DNA of 64,000 bases from Datnioides undecimradiatus (GCA_008933995.1 WARS01002854.1:1-64000); one strand, 5' to 3'. Shown: positions 12,126 to 23,474, numbered from the stretch's first letter. Translations and numbers: made by a program. The notes: generated from the sequence alone by a model not told the origin.

Positions 12126-12549
12126 TTAGCTCTCAGTCTGTTGTGCAACATTAAATGACGCTGGATTAGCATCAGGTATTTAGCCATAAATGCACATTTA
12201 AGAACTGTCTGTGTAGTTTTAAAACAGGTCAGCTGTTACTGATTTAACATTAACTAGCTGGGCTATATGATGACAGGAGAACGCAAACGGCATGCTAACA
12301 TTACCATTAGCATGTTTGCAACACTGCATGCATCATCACGAAAACAATTGGCTGTTCGTTTCCTCAGAGTGAATAAGGACGTAGACACGGAGGCTAGCAA
12401 GGACAATGACATTTGGCCTCTGCCCTGTTAGCTTCGACAGTTAGCCTCAGTCTGTTGTGCACCAGCAGCTGGATTACCATCATTTCATGTATGTAGCCAC
12501 AAAATGCTTCTTTATGAACCTTTTGCATGGGTGTTATTGGCAAACAGCT
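12126..12549 (+). repeat. Decayed duplication, offset about 314 bp
   Basis: Two diverged copies align: about 12126-12235 and 12439-12549. Both contain cagtctgttgtgca, then 'ctggatta', then a 'tagcca..aaatgc' block, and end in cagctg. The offset at the shared cagtctgttgtgca is 314 bp. The surrounding DNA is rich in ttagc/gctaac words, including attaccattagcatgttt near 12299, which recurs with small changes near 15410. This looks like an old dispersed repeat family rather than a gene. Confidence 0.6.
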
Positions 12550-13599
12550 GGACGCGTTAAACAGTGTTACAGAGCTAATGTTAGCTAGCTAGCTGCAGCT
12601 GTCAAAGTTAAACATCAGGATCCTGCTCTTCTTCTCTTTTCCAGTGTTTCTGATGTTAATGTAGATGTTAATTGGAAATCTGCAGCTATTATCTTTGTAA
12701 GCTGCCTTTGCGTGGCAGTAGAAAGCTCGACAGACATATCAGCAGTACGTACGGGGGTTAACGCTAAGCAAAAAGTAAATTTTATCACCCTGGACTGAAC
12801 CGCAGTAATTAAATTTATTGGGAATCCAACAGTCTGTTATCAACATCAGCAGATGTCGATGTTTGACACCGACTTTGCGAAGACGTGAGCTTCACACTCA
12901 GCAGCAGGTGCAGAGAGAGACATAAGGACGGTATGTGGGTAAGATTTTTGGGATATGACTTCCTGCTGCAGGAACGCCGTTTGTGTCACACACCCGGCAA
13001 GAGTCCTCCGTGGCGGCGAGGATCAACGGATAGACAATGGCTCAGCTGGTCCGACCGCTGGCACAGAGCGGAGGGAGGATGGAAACACAAAGGACAGATG
13101 GAGGGATCACAAAGGATGAAGGCGAGAGAGGAAGACAGACGGAGGAGAGACGGGGTGGAGGAAACAGTGGAAAAGACCCAAACACGAGCTGAAAGCAAAG
13201 GTTACTGTGAATCAACGGTTTAATTACGTAATAAATCTAAATATGATAAATACATGTGGTGATTGAGGTGCGTTCAACTATGTTTCGTGAGAAAATGAAG
13301 TGAACAGTGAAAACTCAAAAATGGAGAATTGGTCAAATCTGTGTAAACTGCAGCAGCAGAGATCCACAACAGAGAGTCGTCTGCATATCGGAGGCTAATG
13401 TTTCAGAACATCTGCAAAAACTGAATTCATTAAACACAAAAAGGAAAATGAAACAGGGATCTGACCAGCCCTTTGAGAAACTACGCAGTCAAATCATGAT
13501 GCTCATAAATAGTCCTGAATTAGTCAACATTAGCATAAATTAAGCTAGCTTAGCGATTGTTCCCACACACTGAAACAACAGCTCCAACATCTGGACTGC
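12550..13599. other. Noncoding stretch, no gene recognised
   Basis: An open frame of 112 codons (12885-13223) is Arg/Glu-rich with no recognised domain, and it overlaps a minus-strand frame. I see no support for a gene. Confidence 0.5.
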
Positions 13600-15205
13600 T
13601 ACAATGTTAACCCGAAAGTTCTTTCTATGCAAACAGTTTGAGTAAATACCACTTTAAAAAATTAGTTTTGTTCCATTACTTAAAGAGTTTGAGTAGAGTG
13701 TATGAGGCAGTCATTGGTTGTACTCATTTTTGTAAGTTTAACAAACTTAAATGATCAAGTTTTACCTCAGGCCACAGCGCTGCCCTGTTGTGATTGGCTG
13801 AAAACTCAAGACAAGTCTGTGTTTGTCCGTTGGCGGATACAGAGAAAGTTGTGCCATTTTCTTATTTTCACAGAGCAATGTAAGGTGGTTGCACTGCATG
13901 CTCTTTGAACAATACATTTTCTGTCTGCAAATTTCTGTTTTTGGACCCTTTTTAGTGGACATTTGCCTGCAGTAAAGAGGTTACCATTTTCTGCATGAAC
14001 TAGGTGAGTTGTTTTCTCTATTCAAGTACTACTACTTAGAAACGGCTGGAACCTTTCTAGTTTGAAACGTGTACATTTGAATGTGCCTAAATTTGAGGTT
14101 GACTTAGGTGAATGATGAGCATTTGATTGTCAGGGATTGATAAACAGTCTTAAATTCAAAATGGGGAATTACATGAGCCAGCTGGGACGGGCTGATGCAA
14201 CGATTAACGGTGGTAAACGTGGGGAAAAAAATGCTGACGGTGAAGAAAGAAACCAAGACAAGGGGAGTGATGGTCCAACACTGGCCAGCACCTTTCACTG
14301 AAAGCCAGGTTTGTGAAAGTGTCCTTTAAATGTTTGTCTTATTTGTGTTACATACATCATTGGACAACATGTTCAGAGAGGGTTATTAGTGTTAGAAGTA
14401 ACTCTGCCTGAATATCAAAATGTATTACTTTTAAAAGTTTTTATATATTTTTCAGGTTTACTTGGAGTTTTACAGGGTTGTTGGTAGAAATCTTAAAGAA
14501 GAATTCTTTGGTGTTCCTGATGCTTTGTGTCCCAGCTTGAAGGAAATCTTCAAAAGGAAGACAGGTCGGATCGGCAAGCAGTTAGCTGACCTGCTACAAC
14601 AGACAACGGTGCGTTGATATGTCTGTTTTTTCTTGTAATGATATTGAGACAAATTGCTGTTAAGCTGATTATCCTCTTTTTGTCTTGTTTCTCGCATTAT
14701 GTAGAATCTTAATGAAGGAGACTCTGTGGACATTCCAGTGGGAATCTATGAGGACAACAGAGCTGCAGGCCCAGCATCACCACAACATCACATCATTGTT
14801 AATACATTTGTTACTTTGTTGTGTTTCAATAAAATAAATCAAATGTACTGGATTGTGTGGTCATTGACAAAAGAAGAATTTAATTGCAATTTTCTTATCT
14901 CAAATGTTTTAATTTTTAATATAGTCATATTTTTAATAAAACTAGGATTTTAAGTGTATTTGACTTATAATATTAAGTTCTGACTATTGTTCTTTTAAGT
15001 AGATTCCACAGTTTTTTTCTATTGTTGATTACTTAAACCATTTAAGTGTATATAACTTAAAATGTTAAATTCTGACCATTGTACATTTAAGTTGACTACA
15101 CTTAAACAAATTAATTTTCGCTACTGTCAGTAACTTAAACCATTTGAGGCAATCACTTGACACAAATGGTTTAAGTACAATCAACTTATCCGGGTTTACT
15201 GTGTA
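13600..15205 (+). mobile_element. DNA-transposon-like element with imperfect inverted ends
   Basis: The left end begins tacaatgttaacccgaaagtt. The reverse complement of the right end begins tacacagtaaacccggataa. They align with one or two small gaps around a shared 'aaccCG' core. Subterminal DNA on both sides is rich in 'acttaaa' and 'gtttgagta' words. The right side has a perfect 13-bp hairpin, acttaaaccattt (15133-15145) with aaatggtttaagt (15164-15176), and a diverged internal duplication (about 14951 and 15045, offset about 94 bp). No clear target-site duplication is visible at these ends. No transposase is recognised, so if mobile it depended on another element. Inside are three decayed exons of a SAMD3-like gene. 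The superfamily is not assigned. Confidence 0.6.
14134..14833 (+). pseudogene. SAMD3-like C-terminal pseudogene fragment (three exons)
   Basis: Exon 1 (about 14134-14308) follows a tgtcag acceptor. It reads LINSLKFKMGNYMSQL in one frame, then shifts to WPAPFTESQ in another, ending at CAG/gtttgt. Exon 2 (14456-14608) follows ttttcag and has 51 codons starting VYLEFYRVVGRNLKEEFFGV, ending at a gtgcgt donor. Exon 3 starts at 14705 after tgtag with NLNEGDSVDIPVGIYEDN. An aataaa signal lies at 14828-14833. Order, phase and the words KMGNY, WPA.FTESQ, F.R.VG.NLK.EFF and D.PVGI match what I recall of fish 'SAM domain-containing protein 3-like' genes. The N-terminal SAM domain and a segment between exons 2 and 3 are missing and exon 1 is frameshifted, so it is broken. 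It lies inside the inverted-end element, which suggests it was carried by that element. The family name is from memory. Confidence 0.6.
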
Positions 15206-15249
15206 CCTGATTTTTCACCACTTCATCCAAAAATAGAAAAGTTTAGAAG

Positions 15250-15440
15250 GTCTAACTGGGCCCAACATGCATCAGTTAGCTTAGCTGTTAGCCATTTTCC
15301 TACCGAACAGGTGCCTCTGTGTTTAGTTACATGAGTTATTGATGCTACAGAGCAACAGTTAGCATGCTAGCCAACAACAAAGGTTTGAGTGTAACTGATG
15401 AGCCAGCTAACGGTACCATTAGCATGTTTTCAACATGGCT
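15250..15440. repeat. TTAGC/GCTAGC-rich dispersed repeat fragment
   Basis: Words such as gttagcttagctgttagcca, cagttagcatgctagcca and taccattagcatgtttt are packed together. The last recurs almost unchanged near 12300, so the two sites are likely copies of one decayed repeat. Confidence 0.45.
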
Positions 15441-15778
15441 CTTGCTCATTTAAACTGACATGGACTGAACGATCTGTTAGCGTCTGGAGGAGATGCGTCC
15501 TGCATCAAAGTCCAGGGACGAAGGGTTTTGTTTCACATTGAAGACGACAGCGAGACACTTCCTGTCCCTCTTTCTCTCTGTTTTAACCTTTTCCTTGTTT
15601 ATTCTGCGACTTTTTAAGTCTTTTAAGATTCAAAACAGCTTCTGTCTGAAACCTCTGGCCTGATTCACACTTTCTCCTCCACCTCCCTCCGTCCTCCCTC
15701 CTCCCTCTCCGGTTGGTTGACCCTGGGTAACAGAGAGGATGACAAGGTGTGAAAGGTTTCCTGAGGGCTCTGAGTGAC

Positions 15779-15803
15779 AACACACACACACACACACACA
15801 CAC
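15779..15803. repeat. (AC)n microsatellite
   Basis: About 12 AC units, followed by gcaaacacac. Confidence 0.94.
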
Positions 15804-15965
15804 GCAAACACACTGCAGCCAGATGGCGACTGCTCTTTGCTTTGCCCAAAGGCGGCAAACTGCTCAGCCGGACCAGAATAGAGCAGATCGCTGTTAAATA
15901 TGGATTCAGTATCCAAGTTTCCACCTGTGCTTCCATCCACAGCTGCAGTTGCTCAAACACTATAA

Positions 15966-15979
15966 CCAGTAGGTGGCGG
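15966..15979 (+). promoter_or_regulatory. CTCF-like core motif
   Basis: CCAGTAGGTGGCGG fits the vertebrate CTCF core (CCASNAGRKGGCRS) at every position. Occupancy cannot be read from sequence, and the same word is also common inside old repeats. Confidence 0.4.
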
Positions 15980-16147
15980 CAATCTCGCTGTATGAACAGT
16001 TTTATCGTGGCAGAAGAATGAGCAGAGCATCAGTCGAATCACAGAAATTGAAAAATAATAAAGCATGATGAAAATATGACATTTCTGTTTTAATGAATTA
16101 ATGTGAGGATGACTGCATCAGACCTGTGTAAAGTGAAGAAGAGACTG

Positions 16148-16173
16148 ATTCAATCTGCAGATTCAATCTGCAG
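16148..16173 (+). repeat. 13-bp direct duplication
   Basis: attcaatctgcag occurs twice back to back. Confidence 0.9.
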
Positions 16174-19100
16174 AAACAGCTGATTTCATATTTAAAATGC
16201 ATAAAAAAATAGAACCTCAAACAAACGTAAAGAAATGTTCTTGGTAAAGCTGACCTTTATTCTGAACATCAGTTTTCTCTAAATATTATACTATGAACAC
16301 TAGAATAACACTAGTGAGCAAAAGACAAAACACCATTAAAGTGTTCTCAGTTGCAGATGCTCTGAAGATGCAAAACAGAAAAAACAGCCACAGAAGAAAT
16401 GAATGTGCAGACATGGCCTCCTCACATCATCACGCTGCAGGGGGGAAAGGTTACCATGCTGCTAGCCAGTTAGCCATTTAGCAAACATATTAGCAGACAA
16501 GAAGCTAACTAGTTAGCACCCCCGCTGCCAGTACTGTCTGCAGTAATAACATGCTGCTACATTATTATGCCGTTCACATGGGGAATGCTCCAGAATCTGG
16601 ATGTGAGCAAACTGCATGGAGGAAGTGACCAAATCAAAGAGGAACTCCAAAAGTTAAGTCTTTTTGTAACTCCATGAGAAAATCATAACATAATGTAAGA
16701 TCTGAAACAAGTTACACTCCAGTCAGGTAATGTAGCATCATGCTAGCAAGTGTCATGGCGGCTAATCGTCAGCCCTGTGGAGGCAGATCCCTCACTCTGT
16801 GACTGATGATGTCTGGTGATTAAACATTTAATCATAATGAGTTGAGTTCACTGTTCATCACATGAAAAACTGGTTTTTATAGGAAACTATGCAGCTCCAA
16901 TAAGAATAAACACTATTTCACTGCAGTGTCGCCCCCTCACTGGGCAGTCAATACATAAAAATGGACACATTTACATAAAAAAACATTAAAAAACTTAATT
17001 TATTTACTGTGATTTGCAGGTTTATAAGGGGAGGACGTGTAGTTTGTTTGTTTGCCTGGTGCAAAACCAGCGTGGAGATACGAGGTCCTAACGTGCAGAC
17101 TGGGAGGTTTTAATCGCAGCTTCTGTCACATTAAGAAAAAAAGCTTCTTTTCTATTTATTTCTCTTTTTTTGAAGTTGTTGCTGTGAAATGAGACATCCA
17201 TCACTTGAAAAATGCGTCTCTGCCTTTCAGAAAACGACCGGTGACACCGAAGTGATTCATAGAGGAGTGTTACTGAAGCTATTAGCCTCACACACACACT
17301 CACACACACTCACACACAAACAAAGAGCGGTGTGCAGATGCTCACACACAGGAGAATGATAGTGTGCTAATGTTAAACTAAATTACATATAATTATGCAG
17401 GCAAATCTAATTCTCAGTTACAGATGGAGGGAAAACACCACATGCAGCCAAATGTGAACAATTAGCAGAGAACAGCCGCCATGTTTCACTTCACACACCC
17501 TCACTTTATTTGCATTTTGAGGGTTTTTTCACTGAAAACTGGCTCCAGAGCTTCACACGTCCAGAGTTTAACAGCAGCATATTGGTTTTAATTATTCCTG
17601 TATTCTCCTCTGTGAGGCGACATTTCATTTGTGCTTAAAGCTGCGTGGGGATCAGTCGATAGTGTGTTTGGTTCAGATCGCTGGGCGCAGGTGTGACAGC
17701 TGCCGATCAGAATCAGGTGAACAGTCGAGATAGTGTTCAGACCCCACCTGTGTTCAGTCACGTGGTCCCACCTCCAGAGGCACATCTGACCAATGAGTGA
17801 CCTGAACCGTCTCAGAAACTCAGTTCACCAACTCCTGGGATCAGAACAAACCAGCGTTCAGCGTAAAATCATGTGATCAAGAACCACAGAAGAAGAATCG
17901 TCACAGGAATAAAGACAAGTGGCGGTAAAGAGACCACAGGTGATGTTTTCATCTTTTTCACTAATGCGGCCTGTTCGAAATGCGTCAGAGCGTAATTAAC
18001 CTGAAAATGCTCACAAACATTCATATTTAATGAACAATCATCACTGAGGCTCAGTTTGCTGAGACGCTGCCTCATTAAACTTTTCAATCCTTTCTCCTGT
18101 TTTTAATGTGCTGTTTGTTTAGTTGAGCACTTCCTGCCACCGTTTCCACGGCAACACGGCGCCAGGTTCAGGCTTTTCTTCAGTCCATTCAGGTGCAAAG
18201 AGGAATCGTCGCAGCGGGGGGGTTTGAAAGAAACAACAAGCGGAGTGTGAAGGAAGCAGGACCGGCTTTGATGTGAGCTTTCAGGACACCAGAGATTACA
18301 TTCTGCTGTAAATCCCTGCGAAGCCTTTCCACATCATGTTCATGTTCAACAGGTGAATCTGTGCACGCCGCCGCTCCTCTCACCTGCAACTTCCTCTGAA
18401 AACGACCAGCGGAGCTTTAAGAGCAAAGCTTAAACCTGCCGTCTGTAAAAACATACACCTCTGCAAACAGACCCGACGTTTCTGTGGCCGCTCGCTCGCT
18501 TTGTTCTTTAATGTGCAGCATCGTTTCATGAGGATCCGTTTGATCCGGTGCAGGATTCAGAGTCTGACGGTGCAGCGTGAGGACAACTGATGAGTGTTAA
18601 TTAAAAATAAGCATTATCAGTCTGATATATGCCACGGTAGTGTGTAACTCGCTGAACTCTGGTTGTAATCAATAACTACATCAACATGTAAAAAGCCTGG
18701 CGACAGGTGAGACGAGTCACAGTTTAATGACGATCTCTCTCAGTTTGAACAGTTTAAATCAGTTAAACCTCTTAAATGAACGACAGAAGCAGAGGACCAA
18801 GGTTACATCTGTAACCATGCAGCCATGAGCACGTAGCTGCATTAGCTAACATTCCTGCAGAGTTTAACCCTGGTCCAGAATCAGCCACACAGTTGTTTTT
18901 AGGGTTAGGATGGCTAGAACTTTGCGTTGTGGCTAACGTCTGATTAGCCTGTGAGCTAGCTACAAACAGACACACTTTGAGTGCTTCGTGGAGACGAATG
19001 AACCCGGGCGCTGTCGTGACTTTAAGCTGCAGGTGTTGCACATCACTGTTCTCCTGCTCCTGCTCCAGCATCCTCAAATGCTCTGAATTAGACTTCTCAA

Positions 19101-19403
19101 TATCTACAGAAATGCTAATAGTCAGTGCTCAGTGCCAGTGAATGCATCAAAAAGATGTATTTCAAATCATCATTAATCATCAGCAGCTTGATGTACGGTG
19201 TGTCTGCACTGACTCAGTTTCAGTTTCATGCAGCGTGTTACTGTTGCACGCTGTCACCTTCTGCATCGCTGCAGTTAATGCACTGACTCCTGCGTTAACA
19301 AGCTGCACAACACTTCATTACACAACCTCACTCTTCTTCCAGTACAGTCACCTTGATATTTCCTTTAATGATTTGTTGATTCGTGTGTTTCCAGACTGTT
19401 AAT
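16174..19403. other. Noncoding stretch, no gene recognised
   Basis: A ttagc/gctagc-rich patch lies at about 16450-16520 and another at about 18830-18965. Short interrupted cacacact runs are at 17288-17318. No coding signal is recognisable. Confidence 0.55.
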
Positions 19404-19550
19404 GTTTAACATCAGTTTGTACATTTACTGATCTTTGTGCTAAGCTAAGCTAAATGCATCCTCTGCACCAGACGTACAGATCAAACTATCGGAGTGTTGA
19501 GTCAGATCAAACACAAGAGTCTGAAAAGGTTTGGACTGCTCCTTTAAGAG
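19404..19550 (+). repeat. Fish dispersed repeat with GCTAAGCTAAGCTAA
   Basis: The block runs from catcagtttgtacatttact through tgctaagctaagctaa (about 19439) to 'ggactgctcctttaag' (about 19532). I recall a very common teleost repeat that opens with gctaagctaagctaac and ends 'gaactattcctttaa' with a similar length, and this looks like a diverged copy. The family assignment is from memory. Confidence 0.45.
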
Positions 19551-19748
19551 AAGATGAATAAGCCCTGAGGCGAGCGGCTGAGCAGACTCACAGTAAGAAC
19601 ATCAGAGCGAGACGAGGAGGAAGAGGTTCAGCCGAGGAGACGGTGACGCGAGGTAACTTCTCCTCTTTGTTTTTATTTTTTTTGTTTTTCTGTTTCCTGT
19701 GTGGGTGTAGTGAAGAAGAGGATTGTCACCTCTGATCAGCGAGTGGAG

Positions 19749-19770
19749 GTGTGTGTGTGTGTGTGTGTGT
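19749..19770. repeat. (GT)n microsatellite
   Basis: About 11 GT units on the + strand. Confidence 0.92.
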
Positions 19771-20174
19771 CCTTGGCCATCTTGAGGGTGGGAGGAAGGA
19801 CTGAAGGATGGAGGGACGACAGCTGCGTCTCCTTCTTCATCTTCAGCTCCCCGCTTCGTGTTTCCTCGTCGACACCTTTTCGTTATTCCTTCTCCTTGCT
19901 CCTCTTCGCCCTCGTTTAGCGTAACGTCTTTAATTAAACGTCACATTTTAAATGAAGTTTACCTTCAGCTCTTTTTACCACATCTGTCACTTCGGCCTGA
20001 AGCAGCTGTCGCTTCCTCTTTTCCCACCTCTCGTCTCGTCGTGTTCACCCGTCTCGTCCACTCACAGCAGAGAGAAAAGCTCTTGTTGGTGTTGCTGAGG
20101 ACTTTCGGCTGCAGAGAGCGACGGCTGGAATTTAAGCCTTTGAAGATAAGAAACTGTTGATGAAAGCATCTGTT

Positions 20175-20860
20175 CCCATTGTTTTCAGATTCCTTGAACG
20201 CACCAACATATTGTTTTCTGTTGCACGATGTCTCAGATGAGTTGTGGTGTTCCTCAAGGCTCATCAGCTTTTATGGTTTCTATAGTAACGATACGCAGAC
20301 TCGTGTCCATGTTGTTCAAACTCCTGATGTTTGCCACCGTTTCTTTGCAGATGACACTCAGGTATTGACCCCCGCCCTGCAGCCTGAGATCCTCGCAGCC
20401 TGCAGCTGATCTCCTCAGGTTTAACGATGATTGTTTCCATCAGCTCTTTGGACCTAACCTTGGTTTCCTGTTGGACAGCATCATGCAGGACTCAGCTCCA
20501 GATATCTCAGCATGTGTTTTTATCTGTTCTGCCTGATGATGATGATGCACTGCACCAGGACGTGAGTCAGGACGTCCACCATCGTCTCCAGTTGGTATGA
20601 AATGCTGCAGCACGACTCATCGCTGATCAGTCTGACATGTTGCTGCTGACTTTAAAGGCCTTAAACGTCACGATATGAACTGGTCTGAGCCTCTTTGACC
20701 AAACTGAGTCTCTTGCTTCTTTTAAGTCGTTTGAGAGACAAATGTCTTTGTTTACTGTCTGAGTTTGTTTTTATTAGTAAAGTTCTTTTAGCACCGTTAA
20801 GCAAAGTGCCTCATAAATAACGTTAATTATTATTAATGAAATTATTATTATAATTCAACC
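20175..20860 (+). mobile_element. Decayed L2/CR1-type LINE, reverse transcriptase remnant
   Basis: Three RT landmarks appear in order but in different frames. SCGVPQGS (about 20235-20260) is the motif just before the palm. FFADDTQ (about 20340-20362) holds the catalytic Asp-Asp in the F/YADD box. NLGFLLDS (about 20457) and HRLQLV-stop-NAAARLI (about 20582-20625) are the typical downstream L2/CR1/Rex1-like region. The tail reads TESLASFKSFERQMSLF (about 20707), then a gcaaagtgcct and attattatt-rich 3' end (20795-20850), as in LINE 3' termini. The sequence between SCGVPQGS and FADD is shortened, there is an in-frame TGA, and shifts separate the pieces, so it is dead. The 5' half of the element is absent (5' truncation). 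The clade within the L2/CR1/Rex group is uncertain. Confidence 0.85.
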
Positions 20861-21722
20861 ATATATATGTAAAATACTGACACTGTAATCCCTGCACCTT
20901 TGTTCTGTCATGTCAACTTCTACATCCACACACTCTGAGGTGGAAATGCAGCAGCATGATGGAAACGAGTGATGGGAACTTCAACACGACTTCATCCGTT
21001 TCAGCTGCTCGCTGTGCAAACAACAAACCTTCCTGTGAACTTCTGCACGGGGCAGATCCACAGCCAGGTGACCTTTGTTGCCATGGTGACAAAAAAACAC
21101 ACGGTTGTTGTGAAACTGAGCAGTTCAGGAGAAGATGTTGTTAAAACGAGTCGACACAGTTTGGATTCATCAAACAAGGTTTTCCATCATGCGTTTGTTT
21201 GACTCCGACCTCCTGCGTACGCTGACGATCATCAGGCGAACGACCGTAACCCGACACAGGATTCACCGCAGCACAGCGCCGCGTCTTCCTGCAGGATCCC
21301 GTGTTAATCAAATACCTGCTCACGCTAACGAGTCTGGAACGTGAAGGGCTGCTTACCTGGAAACCGTCCAGACAGAAAATTAACTTACAGACGCTGCGAC
21401 GGCTCTGCAGAGCCTCGAAATCTTGTGTTGTCTGATAAAGACACCGGTGAATTAGACCGACTGCGTGCTGCGTTAACTTCCTGTCTGTCCGGTCTGGAAC
21501 GTCACGTCTTAAATATCAACACTAAGGCTGATTTTCAGTTTCAGACCTTTTCTCTTTTCACCGACTATCTCACATTTATTTTCATCCTGTTTGGCACAGA
21601 TCTGTCTTCACACTCTGTTTTTATTCTCATGTTTGAGCGTCGTGGATGGACCTGACGACACACACCGGGATGAGTCTCATCATAAAGCTGCCAATGAAGG
21701 AAAACACCTGCTTTACATGTAA

Positions 21723-21727
<5 letters not shown>

Positions 21728-21768
<41 letters not shown>
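21728..21768. repeat. (CA)n microsatellite
   Basis: About 20 pure CA units, preceded by gcgcg. Confidence 0.96.
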
Positions 21769-21770
<2 letters not shown>

Positions 21771-21890
21771 TCAAACAGGCGTGTCATTATAACACAGTGG
21801 GTGAATCCGTCTGAGCGCCTGTTTCTGTCTGTGCAGATTAGAGAGTGTATCATTTACCTTGAAAAGGTCACTGTACTGGAAAATGAACTG

Positions 21891-21894
<4 letters not shown>

Positions 21895-21932
<38 letters not shown>

Positions 21933-21935
21933 CAC
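21895..21935. repeat. (CA)n microsatellite
   Basis: CA units with one g interruption near 21926, about 125 bp after the previous array. The two make a CA-array pair. Confidence 0.95.
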
Positions 21936-22560
21936 GCTGTCAGAGAGCAGGATGTAAATGTGTAACACACACAGATCGAGTGCATTATTGACCTTCGCTA
22001 CTCAGTTAAACAAGAGCGAGAGGGAACGAGACAAATACGAAACACGTAACTGATCGAAAACAAAACCAAATCAGTTTGTTCTTCCTGCGTCACAGGAAGT
22101 AAAAGCACAAACGCCTCGCCGCTTCCGGTCAGCTCCAGGATCCTACTGATGAGACTCTTGAAGCTTCAACCTGAAAACTTCAACCTCGTTTGTTCCGAGG
22201 AATCAACTCTTTCAGCAAAGTGATGCCAGAAAAGGAAAGTTAGGCATAAAACTGACTTTAATAAAGTAAAACTAAAAACTATCCTTATTTCTATTGATGC
22301 AGAGTTAAATATAATATACAATTAAAGCCTTTAATGAAAAAAGGCTGCAAAGTTGCTGATTTACTAAAAATTGATTTTTTAATATAACTGATTAATCATC
22401 GAAGGAAGCTTTAGCTTTGTTTCATCCTGCTCGCTCTCACTTCCTGTCTCTGTCTCTCTCACTGGCTGCGTCATCAGCGATCACGTTGAATGGAAGCAGC
22501 ATCAGAGGAACCAGCGAGCAACAAGCACATGATGCACCAGCATGTCAACCCTAAATCTTT

Positions 22561-22755
22561 GTACTGAGTGCTAATTAGCAAGTGTTAGCATGCTAACAAG
22601 CTAAACTCTGAGGGTGGAACACGGTAAACATTGTACATGATTGATAGCATGCCATTGTGACAGTGTTAGCATGCTAACAAGCTAAATATTATACCTACAA
22701 TTGGAATGAGACTGGAATGTTAGCATCTAGCTCAAAGTGCAACTGTGTCTCCAGT
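22561..22755 (+). repeat. Fish dispersed repeat with TTAGCATGCTAA palindromes
   Basis: gtgttagcatgctaacaagc occurs twice, at 22582 and 22663 (offset 81 bp). Each holds the 16-bp palindrome tgttagcatgctaaca. Between and after them are ggtaaacattgtacatg, gcatgccattgtga and gttagcatctagctcaaag. That order matches a repeat I recall as abundant in percomorph genomes. It has no coding capacity. Confidence 0.55.
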
Positions 22756-23474
22756 TTGCAGCTGGACACTCTTCCCACAGCCTAAAGTCTGAACCTGGTG
22801 TCTGTTCCACACGAAACACCAGCATCCTGTCGACACCTACGAGCTGCTGCTGTGCTGTCTCGCCTCTCTCAGCCTCTGGAAACATAATTACAGAGTGTCT
22901 GAACTTTACCTGTTAAAACTGAGTCTTTATGAAATCGGTTAAACACTAATTCTCTTGTTTTGTTTTGCTCCCAGCCGAACTTTAATTGGTCTGAAAGTTG
23001 AAACCGTCTAATGACTACAAACAGAAACATGGTTCATCAGAGTTTCAGCTGCTCGGTCCAGGAGGAACGTTTAATGCACCGACTCAACAGCTTTTATCCA
23101 TAAGTTGCACCTTCAACTTGTTAAAGAGCTGCTTTGCATTCAGATAAACAACGCTGAGATGCAGCTGAGCTCAGTTCAGATTCAACCTCAACCAGAGACT
23201 GAACGAACGCCAGAGACAGACGGTGTCAGCTGAGCTCAGAACAAGGTGTGTGTGAGTGTGTGACCAGTAAAAGGCTTTGTAACGACTGTAATCCTGACGC
23301 GCAGGTTTGTTGCAGCTGGACTCTGCTTCAGTTTTGACATTAATGAGCTTCCGTACATGAGACCGGTGATTGTGTAACAGTGCTACAGAGAGAAGTGACT
23401 GTTGCACATTATGGCTGTAAATCTGGATTCATTTTTAGCCCCGACCACTGACTGAAGTGGGATTATGCAACCTA
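22756..23474. other. Noncoding stretch, no gene recognised
   Basis: I see no repeats or coding signal. Confidence 0.5.

Noticed and set aside
13600..15205. Naming the superfamily of the inverted-end element
   Set aside because: No transposase and no clear target-site duplication, so any family name would be a guess.
20338..20362. FADD box as evidence for an active reverse transcriptase
   Set aside because: Flanking motifs are in other frames, an in-frame TGA occurs, and most of ORF2 is absent.
22561..22755. TTAGC-rich repeats as interstitial telomeric DNA
   Set aside because: The vertebrate telomere unit TTAGGG is not present; the words are ttagca and gctaac.
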